64,000 bases of DNA. Origin: Misgurnus anguillicaudatus. Taxonomy: Eukaryota; Chordata; Actinopteri; Cypriniformes; Cobitidae. Below, in pieces: positions 1 to 12,190 of this stretch; positions within the stretch are counted from its first letter, which is position 1; each line of letters opens with the position of its first letter. The stretch spans positions 17,966,001-18,030,000 of the forward strand of contig NC_073341.2 of the NCBI RefSeq assembly GCF_027580225.2, read 5' to 3'. The notes below the pieces were generated by a model. That model saw only the letters and a program-made list of their open reading frames with translations. It was not told the DNA's origin and ran no database searches. The position numbers and the translations under genes are program-made.

Positions 1-1137
1 TTCTGCATCAGGAAAGCTAAGATCCAAACTCCTCCTTATCTAAAATGTTCATTCTGAGTCTTCTGCCATGTGCTAAGAAACTAAACCAGAGCACCCAACT
101 TCTTGTCTCCCGCTGAGAGAGACAATAACAGATCATAAAAACCAAACAAATTCGTGAATCTCTCTTTAAGATTTTACAGCTCCTCGTTCTGAGTTAGACG
201 ACAGAGACTGAACCAGATCGCATGTGCATCCAGAGACTAAGCGGATCACACCATGTTTCGAGCCTCACGTCAAGAAAGGCAATAACCTACGTCTCCAACA
301 AGGTAAAGCTCAGAAGAACAAACCTACACTTTAAGAGACCTTCATCTGCGTGTTCCAGATTTGTTAAGGACCTTCTGCACTGACTAAACAGGTCTGCGTG
401 TTCCAGATCGGTAGAATCCTCTCGGTGCTTCCAGGAGATCAGCATTGTCACAGCACTTCGTGTTTAAGGCTGTTGGACTGATCCTGACTCTTTCCCCATT
501 GCAGCACGAAAAGCCTGACACATGGCCGACAGGCCACCACCGGACAGCTCATTCGACCGCACAGAACGTAAATATAACACAACTAAATCTTTCCTGAAAC
601 CATGGCATTGGTCTATTCTATTAGTAACTATTTACCATATACGCTTCTCAATATTGCATAACTGATTTCTTTAATGTTTATCAGATAATTCTTTGATTAT
701 TTTGGTTATTAGAAATAAAATAAGGTTTTCATTTTATCAGAAACAGAAAACATTCTGCCATAAATTCAACTCGAGCATACAGTGATCATTTATGTGATGT
801 GACTTGCATTTTGAATAATAGTCCTACTAAAATAACAACTGTATAACCATGACGCAGGAGATACAAAGTGTCCTTTCGACTGGTTTCATTGAGCCAGTAT
901 TTAAACAGATGATTTATTCTGAATTGACTTAGGGAATTTTAATGTTTATTTTGCAACAACCATAAGGTTATAATGGTGTATTTAAGAAATTTTTCTCCAT
1001 TTAGGAAAATTTGAGATGGCTGATAGTAATGTTTCCCTTATCTAAATTTAATTAATCGCTTTCAACTTTCATGTCCAACAAGTGTAAAATGCAAAAAAAA
1101 AGATATTTGCCATTGATTTTATCCATTCTTATGTTAA
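1..1137. other. Non-coding, no gene recognised
   Basis: AT-rich sequence without an open frame or splice-flanked coding segment that I can support. The only structure seen is a 16-base direct repeat (TCTGCGTGTTCCAGAT at 345-360 and 393-408). The first 550 bases are less AT-rich than the rest and could be an old repeat that I do not recognise. Confidence 0.5.
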
Positions 1138-1805
1138 GACAGATTATTTAATAAATTATCTTTATTTAAATCAATATAATTTCGTCTCATGCCTGTTGTT
1201 TTCCCTTCATTATTTGATTTGCCTTGTGGTTGATTTCAAGTGTTAACTCTCAAAACAAATATTTGAGTACAGATTTAGTGGTTTCCTGACAGGCAGGGAG
1301 TTCTAGTGAAACTCGACTCCAATTGGATCTATAAGATCTGCAAACCATATCCACATTTGGATCTCACATTCAACTTCTCTTATTTGTTTGAAAATAAAGT
1401 GTATAATATAACTGCCCTTACTCTGTTGTGTGTGTTTCATTCAAACTTACATCTTCACACATGCTGTTATTCACAGACACCAGACAAAACTAGAAAGAGA
1501 GAGATAGAGAGAGAAAGGAACACATTACCACCTCTTATTATTAACCCTATAATTATTATTCTTTTGTCTTTATTATAATTAAAGATACATTTCTATTCAC
1601 TGTGTTTTAATCCCTCTTTTCTTTAGTCAAACGTCTCACTTTACCTTCTTTGACTTTGTGTCAAATTCCTTTCTTACAAAAAGTAAGATTTCAATTAGCT
1701 TTAACATTCGAAATCATTCCTAAAACCTATTTTTCATATCTCAAGATACTGAGAAAGTTGGCAACCCTTCTATTAACAGCAGGTGCATAAAGAGCAGCTA
1801 GCATG
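1138..1805 (+). repeat. Duplicated zinc-finger 5' flank, copy A
   Basis: This stretch recurs, in the same order and orientation, before the zinc-finger genes at about 32,870-33,330 and 41,110-41,610, and in part at 3,680-4,100 and 50,965-51,315. Shared landmarks are GGATCTATAAGATCTGCAAA, a (GA)n tract, TTCTTTGACTTTGTGTCAAA and AAGAGCAGCTAGCATGTC. It is therefore the left part of a segmental duplication unit. The ORF at 1306-1578 has no domain and its frame is not kept in the other copies. Confidence 0.75.
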
Positions 1806-1993
1806 TCAATTCAATTCAATTCAGTTTATTTATATAGCGCTTTTCACAAGTGTTAATTGTTGCAAACAGCTTTACATGAGAAGATGTAGAGGAGAACACA
1901 GAAAATCAATAGATAATATAAGAAGTAGAGATAGCGGCTAAGGTTAAACCGTACAAGCAAGCATATTAATAATGTAACGTGTAAAGTGCTAAG

Positions 1994-2152
1994 TTAAAGG
2001 TATTGCGGAGGATTTTCTTTTTCCGGGTGGATCATCAAGAGTATTGATCCTCCTAGTTGTCAATCTGGAGTGTTGCGCAATTGCATTTTTTAAAAAAGTG
2101 GAGAAGGCGGTTCTTTTCTAAAATTCGAGAAAATCCTCCGCTACACCTTTAA
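1994..2152. mobile_element. TTAA-flanked miniature element
   Basis: The ends are inverted copies (TTAAAGGTATTGCGGAGGAT and, on the other strand, TTAAAGGTGTAGCGGAGGAT), so it folds as a hairpin of about 155 bases. A second full copy lies in the opposite orientation at 39828-39974, and a longer relative at 59055-59518. All three sit between TTAA-like ends, which fits a piggyBac/Kolobok-type target, but superfamily is inference. Confidence 0.65.
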
Positions 2153-2240
2153 GCCAAAGTTGGCTGACTCTCCCTTTGACGAAAAAAACCCTAGGGAAAA
2201 ACCCAATGGGAATAACTCCTAGGACAAAAACCCTTGGGAG

Positions 2241-2242
<2 letters not shown>

Positions 2243-2307
<65 letters not shown>
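2243..2307. repeat. (AT)n microsatellite
   Basis: About 32 uninterrupted AT dinucleotides inside the LINE-type repeat. Confidence 0.98.
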
Positions 2308-2308
<1 letters not shown>

Positions 2309-2411
2309 GGTAGGGATAGGAGGCGGGTAAGTGGATTAAACTAGTTTAGCCGGTGGTCGGGCATTGGCTGGTCAACACGTTGAAGGACAGACAGCAGATC
2401 AGTTGTGCGAT

Positions 2412-3418
2412 CAGGGGTGTCATGCACCATTTTTTTTAAGGGGGCACAGTGTCAACAGCTCACAGAAATTTGTGCATACACAGACATCAAACGAAATATT
2501 ACAGAGCTTTCAGTCTTTTCCATGGCACTTACATTTCTAACAATCTGAACACCCTTGCTTTCATGCAAAAACCTCCAAAATAAAAGTGACGACTAACTTT
2601 CATATCAAATACTATTCAATCGGAATAATGACACATTTGCATCATATTTACATCTGAAACGGCATGTTTTATTTATTTAAGTCTTAATGGCTTGTTTAAT
2701 TGTGTCATTAATGCATTTTGCACAACAACTGCATGATATAAAATTAATGTAATTTTAAATCCATAAAGAATATAAACAACGAAAATGACATAAGCTATAG
2801 CCACGTGATTGATTTTAATGTTCAATAATGATAAAAAAATGTGTTTAGATAAAATTATTAGAGGAACGGATTTTTGCATTAAATTTTACCTTATATGTGA
2901 ACATGTGAGATTCCGCACCCGCGTGAACTCTGGCGAACTTTGGCGTTGTGCCAAGATGATGAATCTCTACTAATATAACGTTGAGACGGTCACATTTAAA
3001 ACCATACATTTTCTACACAGAGGAGGTTAACTGCACATTACTGTACTGGGGTTTGGAAATGTTGTGAGCGTTTCTAACACGTTTTAATTCCTCAGATAGC
3101 CAAATGCAGCAGCAAGCCAGCAACAGCAGAGAGCTCGTGAGCGCGCCCAGACGCTGATGACGTCTGCGACTGCGCTGACTGCAGCGCCAGCTGCCGCCAG
3201 AATAAAATTAATGTAACATGTTCAAAACGGCGAAAATCTCAGAAAAGTGACAAGGATGCAGCACAGAATGTATAGTATTGTGCATATTAAACAGATTAAA
3301 AGTCAAATAACAGATTAATGGACGCTTATTTGATTTTGAGGTTAGATGCAAAATCCAATGGCTCAAAAAAACCAAGGGGGCACGTGCCCCCTCAGTTTGA
3401 ATGGGCATGACGCCTCTG
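2412..3418 (-). mobile_element. Non-autonomous hAT element, 1 kb
   Basis: Ends CAGGGGTGTCATGCACC and GGCATGACGCCTCTG are imperfect inverted repeats. The flanks carry a near-perfect 8-base duplication (TGTGCGAT before, GGTGCGAT after), the hAT signature. A sister copy lies in the opposite orientation at 43531-44523 with its own perfect 8-base duplication, which fixes the borders. The interior includes a CpG-rich segment near 3120-3200. No transposase frame was found; the minus ORFs here (2673-2879, 3208-3543) show no domain. Confidence 0.8.
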
Positions 3419-3426
3419 GGTGCGAT

Positions 3427-3610
3427 GACCTTCACAGCAACAGAAACTGGGTCTGTTTGTCTCATTGTCCTCAGGGTCGAGGACAAGACATGGAGACAAA
3501 AACAGAGTTCTATTAGCGTAGGGGCCGTTTGCATGTAATGCAAGTGTCATACATCATAGTGGTTTAAGTCAGCTCGGTTCCAGACAGGCTAACTATTGCG
3601 ACAATAGCAT
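3427..3610. repeat. LINE 3'-type repeat, right part
   Basis: Resumes after the hAT insertion with GCAACAGAAACTGGGTCTGT and AACAGAGTTCTATTAGCGTA. The same repeat phrase (AACTGGGTCTGTCAGTCTCA) forms the end of zinc-finger gene 3 near 47,035, so this copy shows what was captured there. Confidence 0.6.
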
Positions 3611-3679
3611 ATTACCCATATGAGGTATGTGAGTACTTTGTTCTAGACAAAATAACTATTGCAAGAAAAGTACATTTAC

Positions 3680-4100
3680 TGGACTAGAGAGAGATAGACC
3701 TTCTTTGACTTTGTGTCAAATGCCTTTCTTACAAAAAGTAAGATTTCAATTAGCTTTAACATTCGAAATCATTCCTAAAACCTATTTTTCATATCTCAAG
3801 ATACTGAGGAAGTTGGCAACCCTTCTATTAACAGCAGGTGCATAAAGAGCAGCTAGCACAGGGGTGGGCATCGAGGGCCACAGTCCTGCAGAGTTTAGCT
3901 TTAACCTTGATCGAACACACCTGAATGTCATTTCCAAACAGTCCTGAAGACTTCAATTAGATTTTTCAGCTGTGTTTGATTAGGGTTGGAGCTAAACTCT
4001 GCAGGGCTGTGGCCCTCAGGACCAGCAATAGCATGTCATCTTAGCACACCATCAAAACACGACAAATAATTGGATTAAAACCATCTTCCTATGAGATGGT
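3680..4100 (+). repeat. Duplicated zinc-finger 5' flank, copy B
   Basis: Matches the end of copy A and the 41,440-41,650 copy, but is split by a short hAT-type element at 3859-4024. After it, homology resumes with GTCATCTTAGCACACCATCA. This is probably the original 5' flank of zinc-finger gene 1, pushed 10 kb away by the transposon block at 4,650-14,830. Confidence 0.7.
3859..4024. mobile_element. Short palindromic hAT-type MITE
   Basis: Opens with CAGGGGTGGGCAT and is largely self-complementary (GCAGAGTTTAGCTTTAACC against GGAGCTAAACTCTGCAGG). The uninterrupted site is visible at 1796 and 41594 (CAGCTAGCATGTC), which proves an insertion here. The target duplication (about CTAGCA/ATAGCA) is mutated, so the right border is uncertain by a few bases. 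Confidence 0.7.
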
Positions 4101-4652
4101 CCTCACTGCAGAAAACAACATCCAGGGGGCGGGGTTGGATCCAGATCCAACTCCTCCCACTTTATATACTTTGTTCCGCCAAATGAACCAGTATATTTGC
4201 GTTGTTGCAGCCCGCAATTAGTTGCAACCTGTGGTCGCCAACGTTTGCTCTTATCAATTTAAGTATATGTTTGATTAATAATATAGTTGAGAAAGATTCA
4301 TAATTTAGAAAGTATCAGGTGTAAGGAGAGGTACGGACATGTTCCAGACAGTTTGATATCACTGAAGAGATTTATTTGTACATTATCCCACTTGTAACAC
4401 AGCTATACGAGTAAATATAAAAACAAATTTATTTGATATCTTTTATTAGCAAATAAAAAAAGTAAACCATCTACGAGGGAAACCTGTTTCCTAATGGCTG
4501 TAAGCAAAGACGCGTTAAAACAAGTTCAAAGTCCATACAAGATAAACATTCAATTCATTAATTTCTTAATAACATGCCATAGCCTATATATTTTAATAAG
4601 TATGCATATTTATACTGTATCCATTAATAGGTCTTAAACTGCATGTGGTAAG
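4101..4652. other. Non-coding, AT-rich
   Basis: No coding potential seen. Near 4130-4160 is a short GC-rich segment (GGGGCGGGGTTGGATCCAG) that reappears rearranged at 15047-15110 just upstream of zinc-finger gene 1. Confidence 0.5.
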
Positions 4653-5715
4653 CCCAGCTAACAATTTTTGGTTCCCAAAACGTTCCCCTAACGTTAGTTT
4701 TTGGTTCTCAAAACGTTCCCCTAACGTTAGTTTTTGGTTCCCATAACGTTATTTTCCAAGGTTTGTTTTTGGCCAGCCAGGAAAGTTTTCTTTACAGAAA
4801 TAGAACGTTATTTTTAGGTTATTTTAACGTTTTCCTAACGTTAGGAAAACGTTACAATAACGTTAGGAAAACGTTACAATAACGTTAGGAAAACGTTACA
4901 ATAACGTTAGGAAATAACGTTCTATTTCTGTAAAGAAAACTTTCCTGGCTAACCAAAAACAAACCTTGGAAAATAACGTTATGGGAACCAAAAACTAACG
5001 TTAGGAAAACGTTAAAATAACCTAAAAATAACGTTCTATTTCTGTAAAGAAAACTTTCCTGGCTAACCAAAATCAAACCTTGGAAAATGCACAGTTGACA
5101 TGGAGTGAAAAATTATCTCACCAGGGCGCGAGGGCGCGTTGCCGCGGCTCCGTGCACGCACTGACAGAGCGCGCAGAGCTCAAGACTCCAGCCTCAGTGA
5201 AGAAGTGAAGGCTTACAAAAGTACGGCACGTCTATTAGTACATCCCATGCTGTGTTTTTATCTATCATATCTATCTAAAATAAGTAAAACACATTTCCGT
5301 ATAAGGAGGAATAAAATAATTTATTTAATACAAAATCTATAATAATTAAATTATGCTATTACTGGAAAAAATGTCTATTAAAATATTATACCATTATATA
5401 ACACAGGTTATTTTATATAAAAATACCTCAACACATCACATATTATGTATTTAGATAACATTATATTTTATCAAATAGATAAATAACCAGTGACTTCAAC
5501 ACAATAAAGAAGACTTAAAACAGATATTTATTGAAAATATATAAACATTTAATTCACTTTAGTTTAACAGACCTTACAGCAGCGGCCTCGGCTTACCAAA
5601 AACAAACCTTGGAAAATAACGTTATGGGAACCAAAAACTAACGTTAGGGGAACGTTTTGAGAACCAAAAACTAACGTTAGGGGAACGTTTTGGGAACCAA
5701 AAATTGTTAGCTGGG
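4653..5715. mobile_element. AACGTT-rich element with long inverted repeats
   Basis: The two ends are inverted copies over more than 50 bases, starting CCCAGCTAACAATTTTTGG and carrying repeated CCCCTAACGTTAG units. Subterminal arrays of AACGTTA units follow on the left (4680-5100). The centre (5110-5580) is unrelated AT-rich DNA with a GC-rich patch at 5125-5170. No transposase was found. Related AACGTT sequence forms the tandem array at 14040-14830. Borders come from the inverted repeats; no clear target duplication was seen. Confidence 0.7.
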
Positions 5716-5739
5716 TCTCCATTATTAAGTAACAACAAT

Positions 5740-6034
5740 CAGCATCTCTCTCTCAGTTTTTACAATAATCAAAAGCTTCTAACTTCATATTCTCTTCATG
5801 GAAATAATTAAAATATATTTTCGTTTTCACATATTTAAGCTACTATGAAGAAACAAAAAAGAAATCGCTAGAATGTTATACTCTGAAGTTAAAACGCAAT
5901 GACAAATAAATCAGTCACTTTAGGTTAAAAGATCTTACCACAGTTAGTCGGCTATCCGTTTTTACAACAATAAAAAGTTTCTAACATTTAATTCTCCTCA
6001 AATTCTCCTCAAATCGATTGGAATATATATTTGC
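5740..6034 (+). repeat. Imperfect ~200-base tandem duplication, left part
   Basis: Two diverged copies of a module starting GTTTTTACAA and containing TCACATATTTAAG. The module continues at 13795 on the far side of the inserted element, where CACATATTTAAGTTACTAAA matches 5808-5827. This shows that 6035-13794 is a later insertion. Confidence 0.6.
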
Positions 6035-6570
6035 AGAGTTTGGTTCCAAAACGCAATAAATCCATTTTGACAAATTTTGGTAAAAACGTGTTTTCTATAC
6101 CAAGAAAGTGACAAGATGAAAACAACTATTTTCTGTTACAAACTTTCACATAGCATCTTTAGGTTATAAAAACATAAAAAATTCCAATCCATAAGTTGAT
6201 TTTCAAAGATTTATTATAAAAACGGATTATTTTTTCCACAAAATGCAATAAATCCATGACAAGTTTTTATTCAAAATGCTATAAATCTATTGAATCAATA
6301 GCCTATATAAATGTGCATTCATCTTTGCCATGTTATATTCATTTAGTTGAACAGTTGTACACACTAATTAAAAATATAAACATTAATGTTATTAATCAAA
6401 ACACTTACTTTGTCATATTAAGAACCCTGTCATTGCGGTTACTTGACGTCTTCGCTTAACGTCTTTCACAGCGATCAGCTGTAAAATGTTTTTGGTCCTG
6501 CTCGATTTTCGTTGACTTTGAGTAAAATTATGGAAAGTTTTTCATAAGATCCTCTGGGGTCAATTGTAAC

Positions 6571-8306
6571 TGTGGCGGGGGGAAATATGCCACCGCCTTG
6601 TGAGGGGAAAATTAAACCACTTAACTAAGGAAGACTGAGTGAGCAACGATATCTGAGTACCCCCACCCAATACTTTTTAGTCTTTGTACAATTTAACATA
6701 AATTGTATGTAGCGCCTGTTGTGTTGCAATATAAAATGCTTGAGAATTCAGTAAGGCGGCTTCAGGGTCTTAATTTTACACGGCAGCTTCCTGAAGTTTA
6801 TATGTGCAGTACTATTGGTAAGTATAATAGGCTACAAAGAAATTCCACCCTTCCTGGATCCAACAGAACAGGTAAGACGCCCTCACTCCTAAGTATAAGG
6901 GAATATATAAGATATTAGAATGAACAGAACAATATTAAATCTTAACTAACAAATCTTTTATTTAACCTAAATGAATTTGTATTGTTTGTTTGTTTAGTGT
7001 TCTCTTTTGTTTCTTTCACAGGAGCAAATAATCAGTATTAAACTTCACCCATTCAAGGAATAGCAAAGTAAAATAACAAATAAAATTAAATAAATAAACT
7101 TAAATCAACAGATTTGTTTCAATGTCTGTGTAAGAACAATCAATTTGAAATATAAATCTGTGCAACCCTTTGATTTGAATGAATTCTTATCTCACTGAAT
7201 ATTATACAGTAAGCCTAATTCAAACCTTCAAAAATAACAACATTACACAGGGAATTCACTTTCAACCTTGAATTACAAATCACAGATTTTACATAAACAG
7301 TAATTCAAAGTAACCCTTGTTTAAATGAAGTCACTGATTATTCAGTCCAATCCACCTTTAGGAATGTGTAAATCAGTTAACAGTTCCAGGAAAAAATAGA
7401 ATTTAAACCCCTTCCATGTCCATGGGTTCAAAGATGAATAATGCACTTGTGCACAGAAAAAGTCTCTGATTTCCTTTGGCAAAAATGTGCACTAATCACA
7501 GTTTCACGAATGATAGTTAGACCATCCAATTCAGTTCACTCACTGAAAACAATGATTTGCTTACCAGTGTTCAGTAGAAAAATAGAAATATTGTACATCA
7601 CCACTCAATTTGTGGACAAGACTCTGAATGACGTCCAGGGATGGCAGGGTAAAGTTTCTTCACTCAATGCTCTTCTGCGACTGTACCCGTGATCATTACA
7701 ACAACAGCACGATCCACGAGGCTGCAGTACCACGTGCAGGCGCCGCATGAGAAGACGAACGATACACAGCCCTGTCTGACGACTCAGCAGGCTTTCCTCA
7801 AATAACACTGTGACATCCACTATGTACTATGTTCGTTTGAACAAATAAAACAAATACTGTGTAACATACACGAAATAAAACACGGGTATATTCAAATTAC
7901 ACGGCTCGTAGCATGTTAAATCTTAACAGGCTCTCTCTCTCTTCCTCGTGGTCTGACACGATGGAAAACTTGTTGCATCACGTTAAATAACTGAATAATT
8001 AACGCAATTTAAAACTAAAAAAAAACAACATCACACGGTTCTGACGTGTATCACAAGTTTAAACGTTGTTTACTTTCACTTTTAACGTTATAAACACTAA
8101 TCACACCAACCGTGCACTTCTTCAGCGTGAAGTTGCTTCCTCCAGCTCGCTCGCATAACTCTCTAGAAACACGCAAAACGAACGCACTTTACAAGGGCTC
8201 AAAATGGCGGCGCCCATGGCAATTGTCAAAATAAAAGTCTCTTTCAAAAACACTTACATAGGTAAATAAATACAGGTAAATTAGTAAATTATATAGGTCC
8301 CCTACA
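6571..8306. mobile_element. Probable solo LTR nested in the Gypsy 3' LTR
   Basis: Ends TGTGGCGGGG...CCCCTACA (TG..CA) and is flanked by TAAC on both sides (6567-6570, 8307-8310). Removing it restores a normal Gypsy LTR end, TGTAACGGTACAATT. A CpG-rich stretch near 8120-8220 could be its promoter. No coding region was found; ORFs at 6703-6918, 7441-7692 and 7605-7820 (minus) look random. The alternative is a non-autonomous DNA element with a 4-base target. Identity as an LTR rests only on termini and duplication length. Confidence 0.55.
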
Positions 8307-8310
8307 TAAC

Positions 8311-8787
8311 GGTACAATTAAAGAGGAGGAAGCAAGTGCAGGCGATCAACACAGGTTTATTATAAATGATGGTAAAGGCAGTGAAACAACAGAAATGTGA
8401 CAGAGTCCAGGATGTTGGCGATGGTGAACGAAGGTCTACGGTGGCTGAAGAGTGATGAAGCGTGAAGTCGGTGATGAGTGTGATGATGGCCAATGGATGA
8501 AACCAGGAACGGACCCAACACTCACACGGAGACGACAACACGAACACTGATCCAAACACACGAAGACGAGAGACGATAATCCAAGTGGTAAGGCTGGAAC
8601 ATAAAATGAGGATCTGACAACAGGAAGAGAGATGAGTGAGTATATGTAGCTGATGGGTGATGAGGATCAGCTGGAGCGAGTAATCACTACACAGGTGACA
8701 ACACTTAATCAAACGAGCACATGGACACAACGTGAGTACAAACACAAAACATGACACGGAGGAAACATTGGATTTCCTACCGTGACA
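8311..8787 (-). repeat. Gypsy 3' LTR
   Basis: 8543-8787 is nearly identical to 13074-13324, and the LTR's terminal bases survive at 6565-6570. On the minus strand it begins TGTCACGGTAGGAAATCC. A polyadenylation-type signal is visible near 8356 (minus AATAAA in TTATAATAAACC). The frame at 8302-8757 is LTR sequence read by chance. Confidence 0.88.
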
Positions 8788-8831
8788 GTACCCCCTCCCC
8801 TAGGAACGCCCCTTGGCGTTCCCAGCCTGCT

Positions 8832-9401
8832 TTACCTGTAGATTGTAATCATCAATAAGGCGGTGATCCAGTATGTCCCGAGCAGGAACCCACCTTCTCT
8901 CCTCCGGACTGTAACCTTCCCAATCCACCAAGTACTGAAAACCGCGTTCCCTCCGTCTAGAGTCCAGAATACGATTAACCGAAAAGTGGTCTCCCCATTA
9001 ACGATACGAGGCGGGGGGGGAACCGGGGCAGGCGGATTAAGACGGGAAAAAATCACCGGTTTAATTTTGGACACATGAAATACGGGATGAACCCTCCTGT
9101 ACGCCGGTGGAAGGCTAAGACGCACTGTTACCGGATTAATGATCTTGGTAACAGAAAACGGGCCAATAAATTTGGGAGCAAGCTTATTCGAAACGGAACG
9201 CATCGGAATGTTCTGGGTTGAAAGCCACACTCTTTGACCGACGACGTAGCGGGGAGGCTTCGACCGGTGGCGATCGGCCTTAGCCTTGGTGCGCGACCTT
9301 GCCTGGAGCAGAGCTCTGCGAGCTCTGGTCCAGGTACGGTGACACCTCTGGACTAGTGCGTTTTGCGGAGGGGACCGACACCTCGGATTCAGTACTGACA
9401 A
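8832..9401 (-). pseudogene. Gypsy integrase C-terminus and chromodomain region
   Basis: Follows the pol frame with a shift in the 9280-9401 overlap. Visible are the basic linker, the GPF-type beta domain (LAPKFIGPFSV) with VHPVFHVSK, a proline-rich spacer and the beginning of a chromodomain-like segment (VNGETTF, then WTLDGG and WWIGK after a further frameshift). The C-terminal frame is scrambled. A chromodomain marks this as a chromovirus, which is known to target chromatin on integration. Confidence 0.8.
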
Positions 9402-11388
9402 AATTAGGTGGTTGGTACCCTAAACTACACTTAAATGGAGACATGCCCGTAGATGACACTGGCAGAGAATTGTGTGCGTACTCCACAATTGAGAGTTGTT
9501 GACACCAGGACGAAGGATTGTTGGAAGCCAAACACCGCAAAGCCCTTTCGACATCCTGATTGGCTCGCTCGGTTTGACCATTGCTCTGGGGATGGAATCC
9601 GGATGAAAGACTAACGGTCGCCCCTAACAATTTACAAAACTCTCGCCAAAATTTGGACACAAATTGGGGACCCCTGTCAGAAACCACGTCTGTCGGAAGG
9701 CCATGTATACGGAAGACGTGGTCAATGACAGTTACCGCTGTTTCCTTGGCTGATGGCAATTTGGGCAAGGGGATGAAATGAGCCGCCTTCGAGAACCGGT
9801 CCACTACGGTTAAAATCACAGTATTACCCTTAGAGGGTGGGAGGGCGTTAATGAAATCTAGCGATATGTGGGACCAGGGTCTCGAAGGGACAGACAGCGG
9901 TAAGAGTAACCCATCTGGAGGTCGATTGGAAGTCTTACCAACAGCACAAACCAAGCAAGCCAAGACGAAGTCGTGGACATCACGAGCCATACCAGGCCAC
10001 CAAAATCGTTGCTTGACTAGAAATTTAGTTCTATTAACCCCTGGGTGACAAGCAACACTGGAACAATGACCCCACTGGAGAACGTCTGACCGTAACCCCT
10101 CCGGTACAAATAAACGGTTCGGTGGGCAATGAGCCGGGGGCGTTACCCCTTCTAAGGCAGTCAAAACCTTCGATTCGACCTCCCATCTGAGCGCGGAGAT
10201 AATGATGGTCTCCGGTAAAATGGGCTCGGGAGTAGCAGTACGATCGGAACGCTCAAAAAGACGGGATAAAGCATCGGGTTTGATGTTTTTGGAACCCGGC
10301 CGGTAAGAAAGTGTAAAATCGAAACGACCGAAAAACAATGGCCACCGAGCCTGCCTGGAGTTAAGTCTTTTGGCAGTTCTAATGTATTCAAGATTTTTAT
10401 GGTCCGTCCATACAATGAAAGGTACACCCGACCCTTCAAGCCAGTGACGCCATTCTTCCAGTGCCAATTTGACGGCCAACAACTCCTGATTGCCAATGTC
10501 ATAATTAACTTCCGCAGGAGATAAACGGTGAGAGTAATACGCGCAAGGATGCACCTTTCCGTCTGAGGATACGCGCTGGGAAAGCACTGCTCCTACCCCC
10601 ACCTCTGACGCGTCGACCTCCACTATAAATTGACGTGAGCGATCAGGGGTGACAAGAATTGGAGCTGAAACAAAGCAGCTTTTCAGTTTGGGAAACGCAG
10701 CCTTGGCTGCGTCTGACCACCTGAACGTCAAACTAGGGGAGGTCAAAGCGGTCAGAGGCGCGGCTAGTTGGCTGAAATTGCGAATGAAACGCCGGTAAAA
10801 ATTGGCGAACCCCAGAAATCTCTGCAGGGCCTTGTGAGACTCTGGGGATGGCCAATCTACCACAGCCTTAACCTTCTCAGGATCCATGCGAACACCCTCA
10901 GTCGAAATGATGTGTCCTAGAAAAGAAACAGACTGTGCATGAAAAACGCATTTCTCCGCCTTGACAAACAATCCATTCTCTAGCAACCGCAGAAGCACTC
11001 GTCGTACGTGTTGCACGTGTTCCTGGAGAGACGAAGAAAAAATCAATATGTCATCCAGGTAAACATATATGAACTGATCGACCATGTCTCGCAACACGTC
11101 ATTAACGAGTGCTTGGAAGACTGCCGGCGAGTTGGATAGCCCGAAAGGCATCACGCAGTACTCAAAATGGCCTCTAGGGGTGTTAAATGCAGTCTTCCAT
11201 TCGTCCCCCTCCCTAATGCGGACCAAATGATAAGCATTACGTAAATCCAATTTAGTGAAAACGGACGCTCCCTGCAACCTCTCAAAAGCTGAAGACATAA
11301 GCGGCAAAGGATAAGTATTCTTTACCGTTATGTTGTTCAGCCCTCGGTAGTCAATACAAGGTCGCAAGTATCCGTCCTTCTTCCCCAC
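9280..11388 (-). pseudogene. Gypsy pol: reverse transcriptase, RNase H, integrase
   Basis: A 702-codon open frame. Residues about 1-170 are reverse transcriptase ([34 protein letters not shown], the catalytic YLDDIL). About 235-360 is RNase H ([25 protein letters not shown]). Integrase follows with its zinc-binding [12 protein letters not shown] region, then the DDE core ([31 protein letters not shown]). The catalytic residues I can see are intact, so this segment decayed recently, but the frames before and after it are shifted. A run of A near 11388 separates it from the protease frame. Confidence 0.92.
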
Positions 11389-12190
11389 AAAAAAAGAACC
11401 CCGCCCCCGCTGGAGAAGAGGAAGGGCGAATGAACCCCGTTGCTAGAGAACTGGATATATATTTCTCCATGGCCGCCGTCTCTGGAATAGACAAGGAATA
11501 TAACTTGCCCTTAGGCAGAGAGGTACCTGGCAATAACTCTATCGCACAGTCATAGGGACGATGAGGAGGAAGAGAATCAGCCCGCGACTTACTGAACACC
11601 TCCTTCAGGTCGTGGTACTCCGCGGGCACGTTAGTCAAATCCACTGCTTCCCCCTGAAACACAGACTCAGAAACATTAACACCAGCAGACAAAAGACAAG
11701 ACAAATGACACTCCTCGCTCCAGCTAACCACAGATCCGAGACGCCAATCGATCCTGGGGTTGTGTTTATGGAGCCAAGTGTGACCGAGAACAATGGGAGT
11801 CTGAGGTGAGTCTGTGATGAGGAATGAAATCTTCTCCGTATGATTACCAGATGTGATGAGTGATACAGGAATGGTGGTCTGAGTGATGACTGGTAGCTTG
11901 TGTCCATCGAGTGCAAAAGGTGCAATTGGGTGTTTGAGGGATGTGAGGGGAATCTTAATCTTACTTGCGAAATTGATGTCCATGAAACTACCCTCGGCCA
12001 CAGAATCCACCAAAGCGTGCTGATCCAGTGTGTGTGTGGACCACCGTAGTCTCACCGGAAGGAGTGTCGATGTAGATGAGGTCTTCCTGGCAGAGATCCC
12101 ACCCGATAGTAGCCTCAGATTTACTATCGGGCTTGATCTTTTACCAGGCAGCGCTGGATGTGATGTTCTGGGCTGCCACAGTATAAACAC
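11351..12190 (-). pseudogene. Gypsy protease and start of reverse transcriptase
   Basis: Contains the aspartic protease fold (ALVDSVAEGSFMD, then PIVLGHTWLHKHNPRIDW) and the linker to reverse transcriptase (DLKEVFSKSRAD, LPPHRPYDCAIEL). The active-site triplet, DSG in the family, reads DSV, which should abolish proteolysis. The frame is lost near 11390 at an A-rich run before the polymerase core. Confidence 0.85.

Larger units (their letters stand above)
1806..2411. repeat. LINE 3'-type interspersed repeat, left part
   Basis: Begins with CAATTCAATTCAGTTTATTT and TATAGCGCTTTTCACAAG, the start of a very common fish interspersed repeat. Further in come the phrases AACCCTAGGGAAAAACCC and ACCCTTGGGAGGA. 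The repeat is interrupted by a TTAA-flanked miniature element (1994-2152), an AT tract and a hAT element (2412-3418), and continues at 3427. Assignment to a LINE 3' region is from general familiarity and is not proven here. Confidence 0.55.

Noticed and set aside
1306..1578. 90-codon ORF, similar to 50896-51204
   Set aside because: Similarity is due to the duplicated non-coding flank; other copies of the flank do not keep the frame.
6256..6459. 67-codon ORF inside the split DNA element
   Set aside because: Not conserved in frame in the sister copy at 60906-61860.
8302..8757. 151-codon minus-strand ORF, with a similar one at 12995-13294
   Set aside because: Both are the same Gypsy LTR read in a chance open frame; the similarity is due to the LTR repeat, not to a protein family.
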